Counted from the first letter of the stretch, positions 52,658-62,950 are shown. The stretch is DNA of 64,000 bases from Arsenicibacter rosenii (GCF_001870735.1 NZ_MORL01000002.1:381076-445075); one strand, 5' to 3'. Program-made: numbers and translations. Notes: a model not told the origin generated them from the letters alone.

Positions 52658-55555
52658 ATGAAAATTAATCTTCAGCAAACTGACCTGTTTGAGAACCGGC
52701 ATAACGGGATAGTCGATCAAGACGTGACCGACATGCTTAAAAAAGTAGGAGTCGACTCCATCGATGAGCTTATCAATCAGACCGTTCCGACAGGTATCCG
52801 GCTTGCCAACCCACTTAATCTGCCAGCACCTAAAAGCGAGTACCGCTTTCTGTCAGACTTCAAAAAATTAGCCCAGCAAAACAAGATTTTTAAATCATAC
52901 ATCGGTACGGGCTACTACGATACCATTACGCCAAACGTTATTCTGCGCAATGTGCTGGAAAATCCGGCCTGGTATACGGCTTATACACCGTATCAGGCAG
53001 AAATTGCACAGGGACGTCTGGAAGCACTGCTGAATTTTCAGACGGTTGTCATTGAACTGACCGGTCTGGAAATCGCGAACGCGTCGCTGCTCGATGAGGG
53101 CACGGCGGCGGCCGAAGCCATGCACATGCTGTATGCTACACGGCCGGCTTCGAAAAAGAATGCAAATACCTTTTTCGTATCAAGCCTTTGCCACCCGCAA
53201 ACTATTGACCTGATCATTACGCGGGCAACGCCGATCGGGGTGAAAGTGGTTGTCGGGGATCACCGCCAGGTAAACCTGACGTACCCTGACCTGTTTGGCA
53301 TGTTGCTGCAATATCCGGCAACCGACGGCAGCGTATTCGATTACACAGACCTGATTGCGGCAGCACACGAACAAAATATAACCGTAGCCGTAGCGGCCGA
53401 CCTGCTTGCGCTGACGCTGCTGACGCCTCCGGGCGAAATGGGGGCCGACGTCGTGGTGGGTTCTGCCCAGCGTTTCGGGGTACCGATGGGCTACGGCGGA
53501 CCACATTCTGCTTTCTTTGCGACCCGCGACGCCTACAAGCGCCAGATTCCGGGCCGGATTATCGGTGTATCGCAGGATGCCGAAGGTAAACCGGCACTGC
53601 GGATGGCCCTTCAGACACGGGAGCAGCATATCCGCCGCGAAAAAGCGACATCAAATATCTGTACGGCTCAGGTACTGCTTGCCGTAATGGCCGGCAGCTA
53701 TGCCGTTTTCCACGGTCCGGAAGGGCTGCGGACTATTGCCGGACAGGTACATGGCCTGACGAAAGTGTTTGCCACAGCCCTGAAGCGCAACGGTTACGAG
53801 ATTCTGAACGAAAACTATTTCGATACCATCACGGTAAAGGTTGACGACGTAGACTCGCTGAAAAAATCGGCCAAGGCCGCTCAGCTCAACCTGCGTTACT
53901 ATGCCGACGAAGAACGCGTAGGTATTGCGTTTGACGAAACGAAAACACTGGAAGATGTAACCGAACTGCTGACCGTATTCGGCATTAAGGCTGATGTAGA
54001 ACGCATTGCCGGTGAACTGGAAATTACCTGGCCGGAACGGCTGATCCGCCAGTCTGCCTATCTGACGCATCCGGTCTTTAACACGCACCACACGGAGCAC
54101 GAAATGCTGCGTTACCTGCGTTCACTGGAAGAAAAAGACCTGTCGCTCGTACACTCAATGATTTCATTGGGTAGCTGTACGATGAAACTGAACGCTACGG
54201 CCGAGATGATTCCGGTAACGTGGCCGGAGTTTGGTCGCCTGCACCCGTTTGCCCCCAAAGACCAGACTGCGGGTTATCAGCAGTTGTTCAAGGACCTGAA
54301 TGCCTGGTTATGTGAAATTACCGGCTTCGCGGCCATGTCGCTCCAGCCGAACTCAGGTGCCCAGGGCGAATACGCCGGTCTGATGGTTATCCGCGCCTAT
54401 CACCTGAGCCGTGGTGATGAGCACCGGAATGTCGCCCTGATTCCGCAGTCGGCCCACGGAACAAACCCGGCCAGCGCCGTAATGGCCGGTATGAAGGTGG
54501 TTATCGTGAAATGCGACGAGCGTGGCAACATCGACGTGGCTGACCTGAAAACCAAAGCCGAACAATACAGCAATGACCTGTCGTGTCTGATGGTAACTTA
54601 TCCGTCGACACACGGAGTGTTTGAAGAAAGCATTAAAGATATCTGTAAGACCATCCATACATTTGGCGGACAGGTTTATATGGACGGTGCAAACATGAAT
54701 GCGCAGGTTGGGCTGACTTCTCCGGCTACGATTGGTGCGGACGTTTGCCACCTCAACCTGCACAAGACGTTCTGTATTCCGCACGGTGGTGGTGGCCCTG
54801 GTATGGGTCCGATCGGTGTAGCCGAACACCTGGTGCCTTTCCTGCCGGGTCACGTTGAGCTGAACGGAATGGCTGAGCGCGCGGTGAAAACACCGAAAGG
54901 CGCAGTTTCGGCAGCTCCGTACGGTTCGGCCAGCATCCTGACGATTTCGTATGCCTACATTGCCATGATGGGTAGTGAAGGGCTGACGAATGCCACGAAA
55001 CGGGCCATCCTGAACGCCAACTACATCAAGGCCCGGTTGGCCGGTCAGTTTGAGATCCTGTATACCGGCACCAACGGTCGCTGTGCCCACGAAATGATCG
55101 TGGATTGCCGTCCGTTCAAGGCCTCGGCAGGCGTTGAGGTAGAAGACATTGCGAAGCGTCTGATGGACTACGGTTTCCACGCGCCAACGGTGTCGTTCCC
55201 GGTAGCCGGTACGCTCATGATCGAACCAACCGAATCGGAATCGAAAACGGAACTGGATCGTTTCTGCGACGCGCTGCTGAGCATCCGCAACGAAATCCGC
55301 GAGATCGAAGAAGGTAACGCCGATAAAGCAAATAATGTCCTGAAGCACGCGCCGCACACGGCTACCGTGGTGCTGAGCGAAAGCTGGGATCGCCCGTACA
55401 GCCGTCAGAAAGCAGTTTATCCGTTGCCGTACGTACAAAGCCGGAAGTTCTGGCCAAGCGTGAGCCGTATCGACTCGGCTTTCGGTGACCGGAACCTGAT
55501 CTGCGCCTGCATCCCGACGGAAGCCTACGCGGCCGAAGAAGCGACTGTGGCGTAA
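52658..55555 (+). CDS. gcvP: Glycine dehydrogenase (aminomethyl-transferring), P protein
   Basis: The P protein of the glycine cleavage system decarboxylates glycine on pyridoxal phosphate and passes the aminomethyl group to H protein. It is the single-chain form of 965 residues, holding both halves found as GcvPA and GcvPB elsewhere. The PLP lysine is K703 in [20 protein letters not shown]. The N-terminal half contains [15 protein letters not shown] and the C-terminal half [15 protein letters not shown]. No gcvT or gcvH is nearby. Confidence 0.97.
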   Translation: MKINLQQTDLFENRHNGIVDQDVTDMLKKVGVDSIDELINQTVPTGIRLANPLNLPAPKSEYRFLSDFKKLAQQNKIFKSYIGTGYYDTITPNVILRNVLENPAWYTAYTPYQAEIAQGRLEALLNFQTVVIELTGLEIANASLLDEGTAAAEAMHMLYATRPASKKNANTFFVSSLCHPQTIDLIITRATPIGVKVVVGDHRQVNLTYPDLFGMLLQYPATDGSVFDYTDLIAAAHEQNITVAVAADLLALTLLTPPGEMGADVVVGSAQRFGVPMGYGGPHSAFFATRDAYKRQIPGRIIGVSQDAEGKPALRMALQTREQHIRREKATSNICTAQVLLAVMAGSYAVFHGPEGLRTIAGQVHGLTKVFATALKRNGYEILNENYFDTITVKVDDVDSLKKSAKAAQLNLRYYADEERVGIAFDETKTLEDVTELLTVFGIKADVERIAGELEITWPERLIRQSAYLTHPVFNTHHTEHEMLRYLRSLEEKDLSLVHSMISLGSCTMKLNATAEMIPVTWPEFGRLHPFAPKDQTAGYQQLFKDLNAWLCEITGFAAMSLQPNSGAQGEYAGLMVIRAYHLSRGDEHRNVALIPQSAHGTNPASAVMAGMKVVIVKCDERGNIDVADLKTKAEQYSNDLSCLMVTYPSTHGVFEESIKDICKTIHTFGGQVYMDGANMNAQVGLTSPATIGADVCHLNLHKTFCIPHGGGGPGMGPIGVAEHLVPFLPGHVELNGMAERAVKTPKGAVSAAPYGSASILTISYAYIAMMGSEGLTNATKRAILNANYIKARLAGQFEILYTGTNGRCAHEMIVDCRPFKASAGVEVEDIAKRLMDYGFHAPTVSFPVAGTLMIEPTESESKTELDRFCDALLSIRNEIREIEEGNADKANNVLKHAPHTATVVLSESWDRPYSRQKAVYPLPYVQSRKFWPSVSRIDSAFGDRNLICACIPTEAYAAEEATVA

Positions 55556-55565
55556 ACAGACACGC

Positions 55566-55615
55566 TGTTCCGGATTTGTAATCCGGAACAATCTAACCGC
55601 GGATTCGTAATCCGC
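55566..55615. repeat. Pair of GGATT-AATCC hairpins
   Basis: TGTTCCGGATT (55566-55576) pairs with AATCCGGAACA (55580-55590), and GCGGATT (55599-55605) with AATCCGC (55609-55615). An outer inverted pair GCTGTTC and GAACAGC surrounds them. It looks like a REP-like cassette between gcvP and its terminator. Confidence 0.65.
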
Positions 55616-55633
55616 ATCGCGAACAGCTTTTAT

Positions 55634-55675
55634 AATGAAAGGGGCCCGTTCTACTCAGAACGGGCCCCTTTCATT
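55634..55675. terminator. Strong bidirectional terminator
   Basis: A perfect 19-base stem with a 4-base loop (55634-55652 with 55657-55675; core GGGGCCCG). The stop codon of the convergent MORN protein gene overlaps its right arm. Confidence 0.88.
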
Positions 55676-56717
55676 AATTATTCGTTGTTGATTCTTCTTC
55701 GGTTTCGACGGGTTTGTCTTTGGCGTCGTAGGTGATTTTGCCTTTTTCGTCCCATTCGCTGATCACAAATGGTTCAAACTCGGTGTCCCAGCGGTCGCGG
55801 CCATACTGCATCAGCCGCTTCCGGAACTGGCGGGTAGTGCCGGGGTAATACTCGGTCCAGCGGCCGATTTTCACGCCATGGTCGTATTTCCCCGTGACCG
55901 AGACTTTCCCGTTTTCGTGGAAGGCATAATAGGTACCGGTGACGTGGCCATACTCAACAGGCATAATTTCCTTGATTTTGGTATGCGCCGAGTCGTAGTA
56001 CGCAATGCGGGCTTCGGCCGGGAAGCCGTGGTGCCAGCGGGCTTTGTCGACGAGCAGGAAGTTCTGGTCGTATTTTTCCCAGCGTCCGTCTTTAGTACCT
56101 AAATAGTAAAAGCCCTCTTCCATCAGGTTGCCGTTCTGGTAGCGTTTGTAAGGTCCGTGGAGCAACGGCCGCCGGTCGGTCCCGTCGCGGGGAATGGCGC
56201 TGGTGACCCGATGGTTTTTTTCGTCGAACCAGTAGGTGTCAGAGGTCTGGACAAACTTCGGCGAGTCCTGATGCTGCCGGAGAATATAGAACTCTTCGAC
56301 CACCGTACGGTCGCCGCTACCGAATTTATTATAGGCTTTGACCATGGCAATGCCTTCATAGTCGGTTTTCGAGACTTTTTTCTTCGCGCGGTCGGAATCT
56401 TTCTTCTTACGAAGTTGCTTTATCTTTAAACCCAGGTCGGGTAAGGACTCGGTAACCAGCTGATCGACGTTTTTAGGGGTCTCGTAACTGCCCGACGGCA
56501 GGCCGAGGCCGGATAAGGCCGATGGCGTTGAGACCGAGCCGGAGGTCGACGGCAGGGGTATATTCGACAGGATCGACTTTTTCTTGCCGCGCTCCTTCAG
56601 GGGTACAGGCGGGCCGCCTGCCGTGGTTAATGCCGACGGTTGTGTGGTTTGCGACCAGGCCGGTATGCTTACCAGAATGCAGGACGCCAAAAGAGTCAGA
56701 TGAATAATTTTATGCAT
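55674..56717 (-). CDS. Secreted MORN-repeat (YwqK-like) protein
   Basis: A 347-residue secreted protein with a signal peptide (ending AWS). After a low-complexity segment (residues about 25-90, rich in P, S, T) and a KKK-rich basic stretch, it has MORN/YwqK-type repeats: LHGPYKRYQNGNLMEEGFYYLGTKDGRWEKY and TGTYYAFHENGKVSVTGKYDHGVKIGRWTEYY. In databases such proteins are named YwqK antitoxin-like, but a toxin partner is not seen here and an envelope role is more likely. Its stop codon lies in a terminator arm. Confidence 0.7.
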   Translation of the reverse strand: MHKIIHLTLLASCILVSIPAWSQTTQPSALTTAGGPPVPLKERGKKKSILSNIPLPSTSGSVSTPSALSGLGLPSGSYETPKNVDQLVTESLPDLGLKIKQLRKKKDSDRAKKKVSKTDYEGIAMVKAYNKFGSGDRTVVEEFYILRQHQDSPKFVQTSDTYWFDEKNHRVTSAIPRDGTDRRPLLHGPYKRYQNGNLMEEGFYYLGTKDGRWEKYDQNFLLVDKARWHHGFPAEARIAYYDSAHTKIKEIMPVEYGHVTGTYYAFHENGKVSVTGKYDHGVKIGRWTEYYPGTTRQFRKRLMQYGRDRWDTEFEPFVISEWDEKGKITYDAKDKPVETEEESTTNN

Positions 56718-56776
56718 GGTCGCAGGCACAGCGCACGAAACTGGTTGCTGAGGGCGGCACTCCGCCGGAAGTTTCT

Positions 56777-56784
56777 TAGTTTTG
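56777..56784 (+). promoter_or_regulatory. Bacteroidota-type -7 box before the GDP-fucose synthase gene
   Basis: TAGTTTTG fits TAnnTTTG and lies about 100 bases before the GTG start at 56883. No good -33 element is evident. Confidence 0.35.
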
Positions 56785-56882
56785 CAACGCCGTGACGTTG
56801 TGATTTATTTTACAAAAATAATGCCTGACTTCGAATAGTTGTCAGCACACCGGCAGACTACTGCCATTGATTTTCAGCCATC

Positions 56883-57824
56883 GTGGAACAACAAGCAAAA
56901 ATTTATGTAGCCGGTCATCGGGGGATGGTAGGCTCTGCACTGGTCCGGAAACTACAGGCCGCCGGTTACGAAAACATCCTGATGCGCACTTCGTCGGAGC
57001 TGGATCTGCGGAATCAGGAAGCGGTTAATGCGTTCTTCACTGCTGAAAAGCCGGATTATGTATTTCTGGCGGCTGCGAAGGTAGGCGGAATTCTGGCCAA
57101 CAACACCTATCGGGGCGAATTCCTGTACGACAACCTGATGATTGAGGCCAATATCATTCATGCGGCTTACCAGAACGGGGTGAAAAAGCTGATGTTTCTG
57201 GGGTCTTCGTGTATTTACCCGAAAATGGCGCCTCAGCCGCTGAAAGAAGACTATCTGCTAAGCGGATTTCTGGAAGCGACCAACGAGCCTTATGCCATCG
57301 CTAAAATTGCGGGCATCAAGCTGTGCGAAGCGTACCGCAGTCAATACGGATCAAACTTTATTTCGGCTATGCCGACTAACCTCTACGGGCCGAATGATAA
57401 TTACGATTTGCAGGGCTCTCATGTGCTGCCGGCGCTGATCCGGAAGTTTCACGAAGCCAAAATTAATAACCAGCCAACGGTTGAGGTGTGGGGGAGCGGG
57501 TCACCGCGCCGTGAGTTCCTGCACGCCGATGATCTGGCTGATGCCTGTTTCTTTCTGATGCAGAACTACGACGGTGAACTGTTCGTAAACATCGGAACGG
57601 GCGAAGACGTGACCATCCGTGAGCTGGCCGAAATGGTGAAAGAAGCCGTGGGTTTTGCCGGCGAGATTCGCTGGAATACCGACAAACCGGACGGAACGCC
57701 GCGCAAGTTGATGGACGTTTCCCGCCTGCACGACATGGGATGGCGTCATACAACGGATTTGAAGGAAGGCATCCAAAAGACCTATCAGGATTTTCTGGCC
57801 AATGTCGAATTATACGTCGAATAA
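56883..57824 (+). CDS. fcl: GDP-L-fucose synthase
   Basis: A bifunctional epimerase/reductase of 313 residues that makes GDP-L-fucose from GDP-4-keto-6-deoxymannose. The NADP site is [17 protein letters not shown], the conserved [16 protein letters not shown] follows, and the catalytic [15 protein letters not shown] is at residues about 138-152. It starts with GTG at 56883. No GDP-mannose dehydratase is adjacent. A repeat array lies just downstream and then the NeuD-like acetyltransferase, so it probably belongs to a set of surface-sugar genes. Confidence 0.94.
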   Translation: MEQQAKIYVAGHRGMVGSALVRKLQAAGYENILMRTSSELDLRNQEAVNAFFTAEKPDYVFLAAAKVGGILANNTYRGEFLYDNLMIEANIIHAAYQNGVKKLMFLGSSCIYPKMAPQPLKEDYLLSGFLEATNEPYAIAKIAGIKLCEAYRSQYGSNFISAMPTNLYGPNDNYDLQGSHVLPALIRKFHEAKINNQPTVEVWGSGSPRREFLHADDLADACFFLMQNYDGELFVNIGTGEDVTIRELAEMVKEAVGFAGEIRWNTDKPDGTPRKLMDVSRLHDMGWRHTTDLKEGIQKTYQDFLANVELYVE

Positions 57825-57836
57825 TGGAATCCGCCC

Positions 57837-58074
57837 GTACGGGCGACCCCACGTGGTCGCCCATTACCTATCCATAAGCAGGCCGCCCACGTGGTCGCCC
57901 GTTACCTATCCATAAATAGGCCGCCCACGTGGGGTCGGGGCTGCGGGGCGTTGTCTGCTGACTGGGCTCCTATACACATACCTGGCCGCCCACGTGGGGT
58001 CGGGGCGGCGGGGCGTTGTCTGCTGACTGGGCTCCTATACACATACCTGGGCGACCACGTGGGGTCGCCCCTAC
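57837..58074. repeat. Composite repeat array bounded by inverted REP-like units
   Basis: The left end (57837-57862) carries the REP-like unit with CCCCACGTGG core in reverse. The right end (58049-58074) carries it forward, identical to 37438-37463. Between them lie a 38-40 base unit in two copies (57841-57880 and 57881-57918; CCTATCCATAA) and a 65-base unit in two nearly identical copies (57919-57983 and 57984-58048; TGTCTGCTGACTGGGCTCC). All units share the palindromic core CCACGTGG. The stop codon of the next gene lies in its right end. Confidence 0.85.
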
Positions 58075-58703
58075 AGGCCTTTCGCCGGGTTGCCGAATAC
58101 CGTCGCGTTGGCCGATACATTTTCGACAACCACTGATCCGGCACCAACACGGGCGTTTTTGCCGATCGTCACACCGGCAACAATAACGGCTCCTGTGCCG
58201 ATAAACGCACCGTCTTCAATCGTTACTCCGCTGTTGATGACAGAACCGGTTCCGATATGAACATAATCGCCGACTTTGGTGCCGGCATCAATGACGGTGC
58301 CTGCCTGTATGATGTTGTGATGGCCGACGTTTACGTTCGGATTGAGTACTACACGGGCGCCAATCAGGTTGCCGTGGCCAATAGCCGATGATGTGGCCAG
58401 GACGGCTGTGTCGTGGATAGCGTTCACCGGCTGCACTTTACGGCGCTCATTCAGCATTTTTACCAACTGTTTCCGCACACGGTTGTCGGCAATGGCCACG
58501 CAGGCTTCACATTTGTGGCCGATCAGTTTCAGATAGCCGTCGTCATCCGTATCGCCAAGCACCGAAATATCACCAAATTCCTGTCCGTGCAGCTTCTGGT
58601 CATCATCCAGCAGACCATATACCACGACGTTGTTGCGCTGAAAAATGTCCAGTGCCGTTTGGCCAAGGGTGCCGGCTCCAAATATCAAAACGGGATTTTC
58701 CAT
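58071..58703 (-). CDS. NeuD/PglD-type sugar O- or N-acetyltransferase
   Basis: A 210-residue acetyltransferase. It has an N-terminal Rossmann-like domain (LIFGAGTLGQTALDIF) and a left-handed beta-helix from about residue 100, made of hexapeptide repeats (IGHGNLIGARVVLNPNVNVGHHNIIQAGTVIDAG). The catalytic histidine pair is in VGHHNII. The relatives acetylate sialic acid or UDP-amino sugars. Its stop codon TAG is provided by the repeat array that ends there. It lies between surface-sugar genes and probably modifies a polysaccharide unit. Confidence 0.85.
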   Translation of the reverse strand: MENPVLIFGAGTLGQTALDIFQRNNVVVYGLLDDDQKLHGQEFGDISVLGDTDDDGYLKLIGHKCEACVAIADNRVRKQLVKMLNERRKVQPVNAIHDTAVLATSSAIGHGNLIGARVVLNPNVNVGHHNIIQAGTVIDAGTKVGDYVHIGTGSVINSGVTIEDGAFIGTGAVIVAGVTIGKNARVGAGSVVVENVSANATVFGNPAKGL

Positions 58704-58846
58704 AAATCAAAAAAACACAATCACTCTGTAGTGTACAATACCGCAGATAGGCCAAAAACGTTCACCGGCGGGGGAATGAGTTGATTATTAGCAATTTCAT
58801 AATAGTACCATAAAACGCGGATAATGTGCAGAATGTATTTTCGGAC

Positions 58847-59674
58847 ATGAAACCAAAACGGCATTTTCGCACCATTGTGCTCTCCGATATCCACCTCGGT
58901 ACGTCGGGTTCGAAGGCAAAGGAAGTTACAGAATTTCTGAAAACGTACTCTTGCCAGAAGCTAATCCTGAACGGAGACATTATTGATGGCTGGCAGCTGA
59001 AGCAGTATGGGACCTGGAAGAAAAAGCACACTGCCTTTTTCCGGACTGTGCTGAAACAGATTGTCCGGTACGATACCAAAGTCATTTACCTGCGTGGAAA
59101 TCACGATGATTTTCTGGATCAGATCATGCCGTTGCGGCTCGGGAAAAACTTTTCGATCCGGAAAGACTATGTCCTGCAATCCGGCGACAAGCTGTTTTAC
59201 GTTACCCATGGCGATGTGTTTGACTCGATTACGTCGCACATGAAATGGCTGGCCCACCTCGGCGACATTGGCTACACGTTCCTGCTCTGGATCAATAAAC
59301 TCTACAACCAGTACCGGACCTGGCGCGGTCTGCCTTATTATTCGTTGTCGCAGGAAATCAAAAAGCGCTTTAAACAGGCCGTTAACTACATTTCTGACTT
59401 TGAAATAAAACTGACTGAACTGGCCAAAGCCCGCAACTGCGACGGCGTTATCTGCGGCCACATTCACCAGCCCGCCATTCACAACTACAACGGCATGATT
59501 TACATGAACTCCGGCGACTGGGTCGAAACCCTCAGCGCACTGGTAGAAGATTACGAAGGCAACTGGAACCTGATCTACTACACGGCCGATCAGGAAGAAA
59601 AGAGCCCCGAAACCCTGGCTTCCCGCAGCCTGCCATTTGAAAACCCTGCCATAATGCCTAATTTGGCCCTGTAA
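58847..59674 (+). CDS. LpxH-like metallophosphoesterase
   Basis: A calcineurin-like phosphoesterase of 275 residues. The metal-binding blocks are in order: LSDIHLG, LNGDIIDGW, LRGNHDD, THGDVFD and CGHIHQP. The likeness is to UDP-2,3-diacylglucosamine diphosphatase (LpxH), which cuts the lipid A precursor. Bacteroidota often carry such a gene outside the lpx cluster, so the lipid A role is likely but not certain. The ATG at 58847 is preferred to the GTG at 58826. The glycosyltransferase follows after 64 bases containing a palindromic repeat. Confidence 0.85.
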   Translation: MKPKRHFRTIVLSDIHLGTSGSKAKEVTEFLKTYSCQKLILNGDIIDGWQLKQYGTWKKKHTAFFRTVLKQIVRYDTKVIYLRGNHDDFLDQIMPLRLGKNFSIRKDYVLQSGDKLFYVTHGDVFDSITSHMKWLAHLGDIGYTFLLWINKLYNQYRTWRGLPYYSLSQEIKKRFKQAVNYISDFEIKLTELAKARNCDGVICGHIHQPAIHNYNGMIYMNSGDWVETLSALVEDYEGNWNLIYYTADQEEKSPETLASRSLPFENPAIMPNLAL

Positions 59675-59680
59675 GTGAGT

Positions 59681-59725
59681 GAATGAGTGATTGTGTGAAT
59701 GAGCGAGTCACACAATCACTCATTC
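59681..59725. repeat. Palindromic repeat, TGAGTGAATGAG family, copy 2
   Basis: GAATGAGTGATTGTGTGA (59681-59698) pairs with its complement at 59708-59725. The unit matches the copy at 13.2 kb. Further GTGAGT and GCTCAAT fragments lie on both sides. Like the other copy it ends about 14 bases before a start codon. Confidence 0.7.
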
Positions 59726-59738
59726 GCACAATCGCTCA

Positions 59739-60836
59739 ATGCGTATGCGTATTCTATTCTTAGTACAAGGTGAGGGGCGGGGGCATATGACCCAGGCGCT
59801 GGCCCTGGCGCAGATCGTGCAGGCCGCCGGCCACGACCTCGTTGGCGGGCTGGTGGGGGTGACGCAGGGCCGGCCGGTACCAGCTTTTTTTGCCGATGCC
59901 TTTCCGGCTCCGATCGAAGCAGTAAACAGTCCGGCGCTGGTATTCGATAAGAAAACAAATGAGCTCAAAGTCGGTACGTCGGTCCTGAATTCGCTGAAGA
60001 AAAGCAAAGTGTATTTCAGCAGCCTGCGCCAAATTCGGGATGCCATCCGGCGACACCGCCCCGATGTCGTGGTCAATTTTTACGAAATACTGGGCGGTCT
60101 GGCCTATGCCCGTTACCGGTTCAGGGTGCCGATTGTGACCGTAGCGCACCAGTACCTGGCTTTCCATCCCGCATTTCCGTTTCCGCCGGACAAACCGCTG
60201 GACAAACAGGCATTTTTGCTCTTATCGCGCATCAACTCATGGGGTGCCACGCTGAAACTGGCCCTGTCGTTTGATGAGCTGCCCGATGTTCCGGCGGAGC
60301 ATCTGAAGGTAGTACCGCCGTTGCTGCGGCAGGAAGTGCTCGACCGCACCCCGACCACCGAACCCTATCTGCTGGCCTATGTAACACAGCCCGGCTTGCG
60401 GGTGCAGGTCGAAGAAGCCCACCGGCAGCGTCCTGACGTGCCACTGCGTTTTTTCCACTCGGGCGTGACCCAACCGGAGCAGGTTGTCGATGATACGCTG
60501 ACGCTCCATGCCATCGACGGCAAACGGTTTCTGGACGTAATGCAGCATTGCCGCGCGGTGGTGACGACGGCGGGTTTTGAGTCGGTATGCGAAGCGTTTT
60601 ACCTCGGTAAACCCGTGCTGATGATTCCGCAACCTAACCACTACGAGCAGGCGGGCAATGCGCTCGATGGTCAGCGTGTGGGTGTGGGTATCGCCTCCGA
60701 CAGCTTCGACCTTGACCGGCTGATGGCCTACCTCCCTAACCACGACCCGGCTGCCAATGCGCGGTTCCGGCAGTGGCACAGCCGTTGTACGGAGCTGTTT
60801 CTGGCCGCGCTGGAAGGAGTGGTCAGGAAAAAATAA
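59739..60836 (+). CDS. Glycosyltransferase, MurG/GT28-like
   Basis: A 365-residue GT-B glycosyltransferase. The N-terminal block MRILFLVQGEGRGHMTQALALA is like MurG/UGT-type enzymes, and the donor-binding part is VVTTAGFESVCEAFYLGKPVLMIPQPNHYEQAGNA. No signal peptide. It is next to the LpxH-like gene, a common neighbour of this protein type in Bacteroidota, so both may act on a surface lipid. The acceptor is unknown. Confidence 0.82.
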   Translation: MRMRILFLVQGEGRGHMTQALALAQIVQAAGHDLVGGLVGVTQGRPVPAFFADAFPAPIEAVNSPALVFDKKTNELKVGTSVLNSLKKSKVYFSSLRQIRDAIRRHRPDVVVNFYEILGGLAYARYRFRVPIVTVAHQYLAFHPAFPFPPDKPLDKQAFLLLSRINSWGATLKLALSFDELPDVPAEHLKVVPPLLRQEVLDRTPTTEPYLLAYVTQPGLRVQVEEAHRQRPDVPLRFFHSGVTQPEQVVDDTLTLHAIDGKRFLDVMQHCRAVVTTAGFESVCEAFYLGKPVLMIPQPNHYEQAGNALDGQRVGVGIASDSFDLDRLMAYLPNHDPAANARFRQWHSRCTELFLAALEGVVRKK

Positions 60837-60891
60837 ATCGTCCCTCTTTTCCTCGTATCTTTAGGGGTTTTCTTTCGCAACAAACCCCAAG

Positions 60892-62886
60892 ATGAAACAC
60901 ATTCTTCCGCTTTTGCTGATGGCGGGCAGCGTCTGTGCCCAGCCACCGGCCAAACGCCCGATCAATCCTTCTGACGTAGCTCGCTTACAGACGATTAGTG
61001 ATCCGCAGGTATCACCCGATGGCAATTGGGTTGCCTTTGTGCAGTCGTCGGTCGATGTGAGCAAAGACAAACGCAATGCCGACCTCTGGATGATCAGCTG
61101 GGACGGTAAGGAATCGGTACAGCTCACCAACAGCCCCGACGGTGAGTCGACGCCGCGCTGGAGCCCCGATGGCCGTTATCTGTCGTTTACGTCGTCGCGG
61201 AACGGCGCGAGCGGCAGTCAGCTCTGGCTGATGGACCGGCGGGGTGGCGAAGGCAAAAAACTGACCGACCTGAAGGGCGAACTGGAAGAATACGAGTGGG
61301 CTCCCGACGGTAAACGGATTGCCCTGGTGATCCGTGATAAGGACTATTCGGATTCGGCAAAGACTAAAATCCGGACCCCCTATGTCATGGACCGGTACCA
61401 GTTTAAACAGGACATTCAGGGCTACCTCGACCGGCGTGCGGCCCATTTGTTCCTGTACGATGTAGAGAAAAAAACACTCGATACGCTCACAAAAGGTATT
61501 TACGATGAATCATCGCCGGTCTGGTCGCCCGATGGCAAGCAGCTGGCCTTTGTCAGTAACCGCACCGCTGACCCTGACAAAAACGAAAATACCGATATCT
61601 ACGTCATGGCCGCCCAAAAGGGCGCTGCGATGCGGCAACTGACTACCTGGGCCGGCCGCGATGGTAGCCCGGTCTGGAGCCCCGACGGCACGCAGATCGC
61701 CTATACCCGTTCGACGGCAGCGACCAACTTTATCATGTACGATCAGGCGGTGCTGGCCGTAGTGCCGGTGCAGGGTGGTGAGCCGCGTTTGCTGTCACTG
61801 GCCCTTGACCGGCCCGTGCGCAATCCGCGGTGGTCGGTCGATGGCAAGGCCGTTCAGGTGCTGGTGGACGATGACCGCCGGACCTATGTGGGGGCCTATG
61901 CCCTCGCCGATGGCAAGCTGAGCGTCGTGGCGGGCGGCGACCGTGCTTTCAGTGATCTGGAGCGCCATCCGAAAGGCTACTGGGCAACCCTGATGAGTGA
62001 GCCCCAACTGCCAACCGAAATTTATGCGGTCGAAGGAACTACGGTCCGGCGACTGACCAATGTGCAGGATGAGTTTGTGACACCGCTGGCACTGGCAACG
62101 GTCGAAGGGTATACCTCACGCAGCAAGGATGGTACGCAGGTATCGAACCTGTTGTTCAAACCGGCAAATACGGTGGCAGGGCAGAAGTTACCGGCTATTT
62201 TCTTTATCCACGGCGGCCCCGTCGGGCAGGATAGCTACGGATTCGACCTGTCGCGGCAGATTCTGGCCTCGGGCGGGTATGCGGTGGTTGGTGTCAATTA
62301 CCGGGGAAGCAGCGGCCGTGGACTGGAATTCTGTAAGGCCATTTATGCCGATTGGGGCAACAAGGAAGTGGCCGATATTTTAGGCGCGGTTGACCAGCTG
62401 GTGCAGAAGGGCGTAGCTGACCCTGACCGCCTGGGCATCGGTGGCTGGAGCTACGGCGGTATCCTGACCAATTACACCATTGCGACAGACCCGCGCTTTA
62501 AAGCCGCTGCCAGCGGTGCCGGTAGCTCCCTGCAACTGACCATGTACGGCATTGACCAGTATGTCAATCAGTACGAAAATGAGCTGGGTGCCCCATGGAA
62601 AAATCTGGATAAGTGGCTGAAACTGTCCTATCCGTTTCTGAAGGCCGACAAGATCAAAACACCAACCATGTTTATGGCGTCGGAAAAAGACTTTAACGTG
62701 CCGGTGGCGGGTAGCGAGCAGATGTATCAGGCCCTGAAATCGCTGGGTGTACCGGCGCAGCTGATTATTTACCCGAACTCATTCCACGGCATTACGACCC
62801 CAAGCTACCAGAAAGACCGCTTTGTGCGCTATCTGGACTGGTTTGATAAATACCTGAAAGCACCGGCGTTGCAGGCGCAGAAATAA
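60892..62886 (+). CDS. Secreted S9 family peptidase (acylaminoacyl-peptidase-like)
   Basis: A 664-residue prolyl-oligopeptidase-family enzyme. The signal peptide is MKHILPLLLMAGSVCA. WD40-like/PD40 propeller repeats (WSPDGRYLSFTS, WSPDGKQLAFVS, WSPDGTQIAYT) span residues about 35-380, and the alpha/beta-hydrolase follows. The triad is S520 in GGWSYGG, D600 in SEKDFNV and H632 in NSFHGI. It is most like acylaminoacyl-peptidases. It is followed by a terminator. Confidence 0.92.
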   Translation: MKHILPLLLMAGSVCAQPPAKRPINPSDVARLQTISDPQVSPDGNWVAFVQSSVDVSKDKRNADLWMISWDGKESVQLTNSPDGESTPRWSPDGRYLSFTSSRNGASGSQLWLMDRRGGEGKKLTDLKGELEEYEWAPDGKRIALVIRDKDYSDSAKTKIRTPYVMDRYQFKQDIQGYLDRRAAHLFLYDVEKKTLDTLTKGIYDESSPVWSPDGKQLAFVSNRTADPDKNENTDIYVMAAQKGAAMRQLTTWAGRDGSPVWSPDGTQIAYTRSTAATNFIMYDQAVLAVVPVQGGEPRLLSLALDRPVRNPRWSVDGKAVQVLVDDDRRTYVGAYALADGKLSVVAGGDRAFSDLERHPKGYWATLMSEPQLPTEIYAVEGTTVRRLTNVQDEFVTPLALATVEGYTSRSKDGTQVSNLLFKPANTVAGQKLPAIFFIHGGPVGQDSYGFDLSRQILASGGYAVVGVNYRGSSGRGLEFCKAIYADWGNKEVADILGAVDQLVQKGVADPDRLGIGGWSYGGILTNYTIATDPRFKAAASGAGSSLQLTMYGIDQYVNQYENELGAPWKNLDKWLKLSYPFLKADKIKTPTMFMASEKDFNVPVAGSEQMYQALKSLGVPAQLIIYPNSFHGITTPSYQKDRFVRYLDWFDKYLKAPALQAQK

Positions 62887-62908
62887 CCTGTGGAGCGGAT
62901 AGCGTAAT

Positions 62909-62950
62909 CGTGGCCCGATCAGACAGTATCACCCGTCTGGTTGGGCCACG
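62909..62950 (+). terminator. Terminator stem-loop
   Basis: CGTGGCCCgaTCAGAC (62909-62924) pairs with GTCTGgTTGGGCCACG (62935-62950) with one small mismatch, followed by ACTTGTTTTC. Confidence 0.75.

Noticed and set aside
54353-55591. 412-residue open frame on the minus strand
   Set aside because: Antisense to gcvP; composition typical of an antisense shadow, rich in H and R.
57841-58074. CRISPR-like array
   Set aside because: Units of 38-40 and 65 bases are direct tandem duplications with inverted ends, not a constant repeat with unique spacers, and no cas gene is near.
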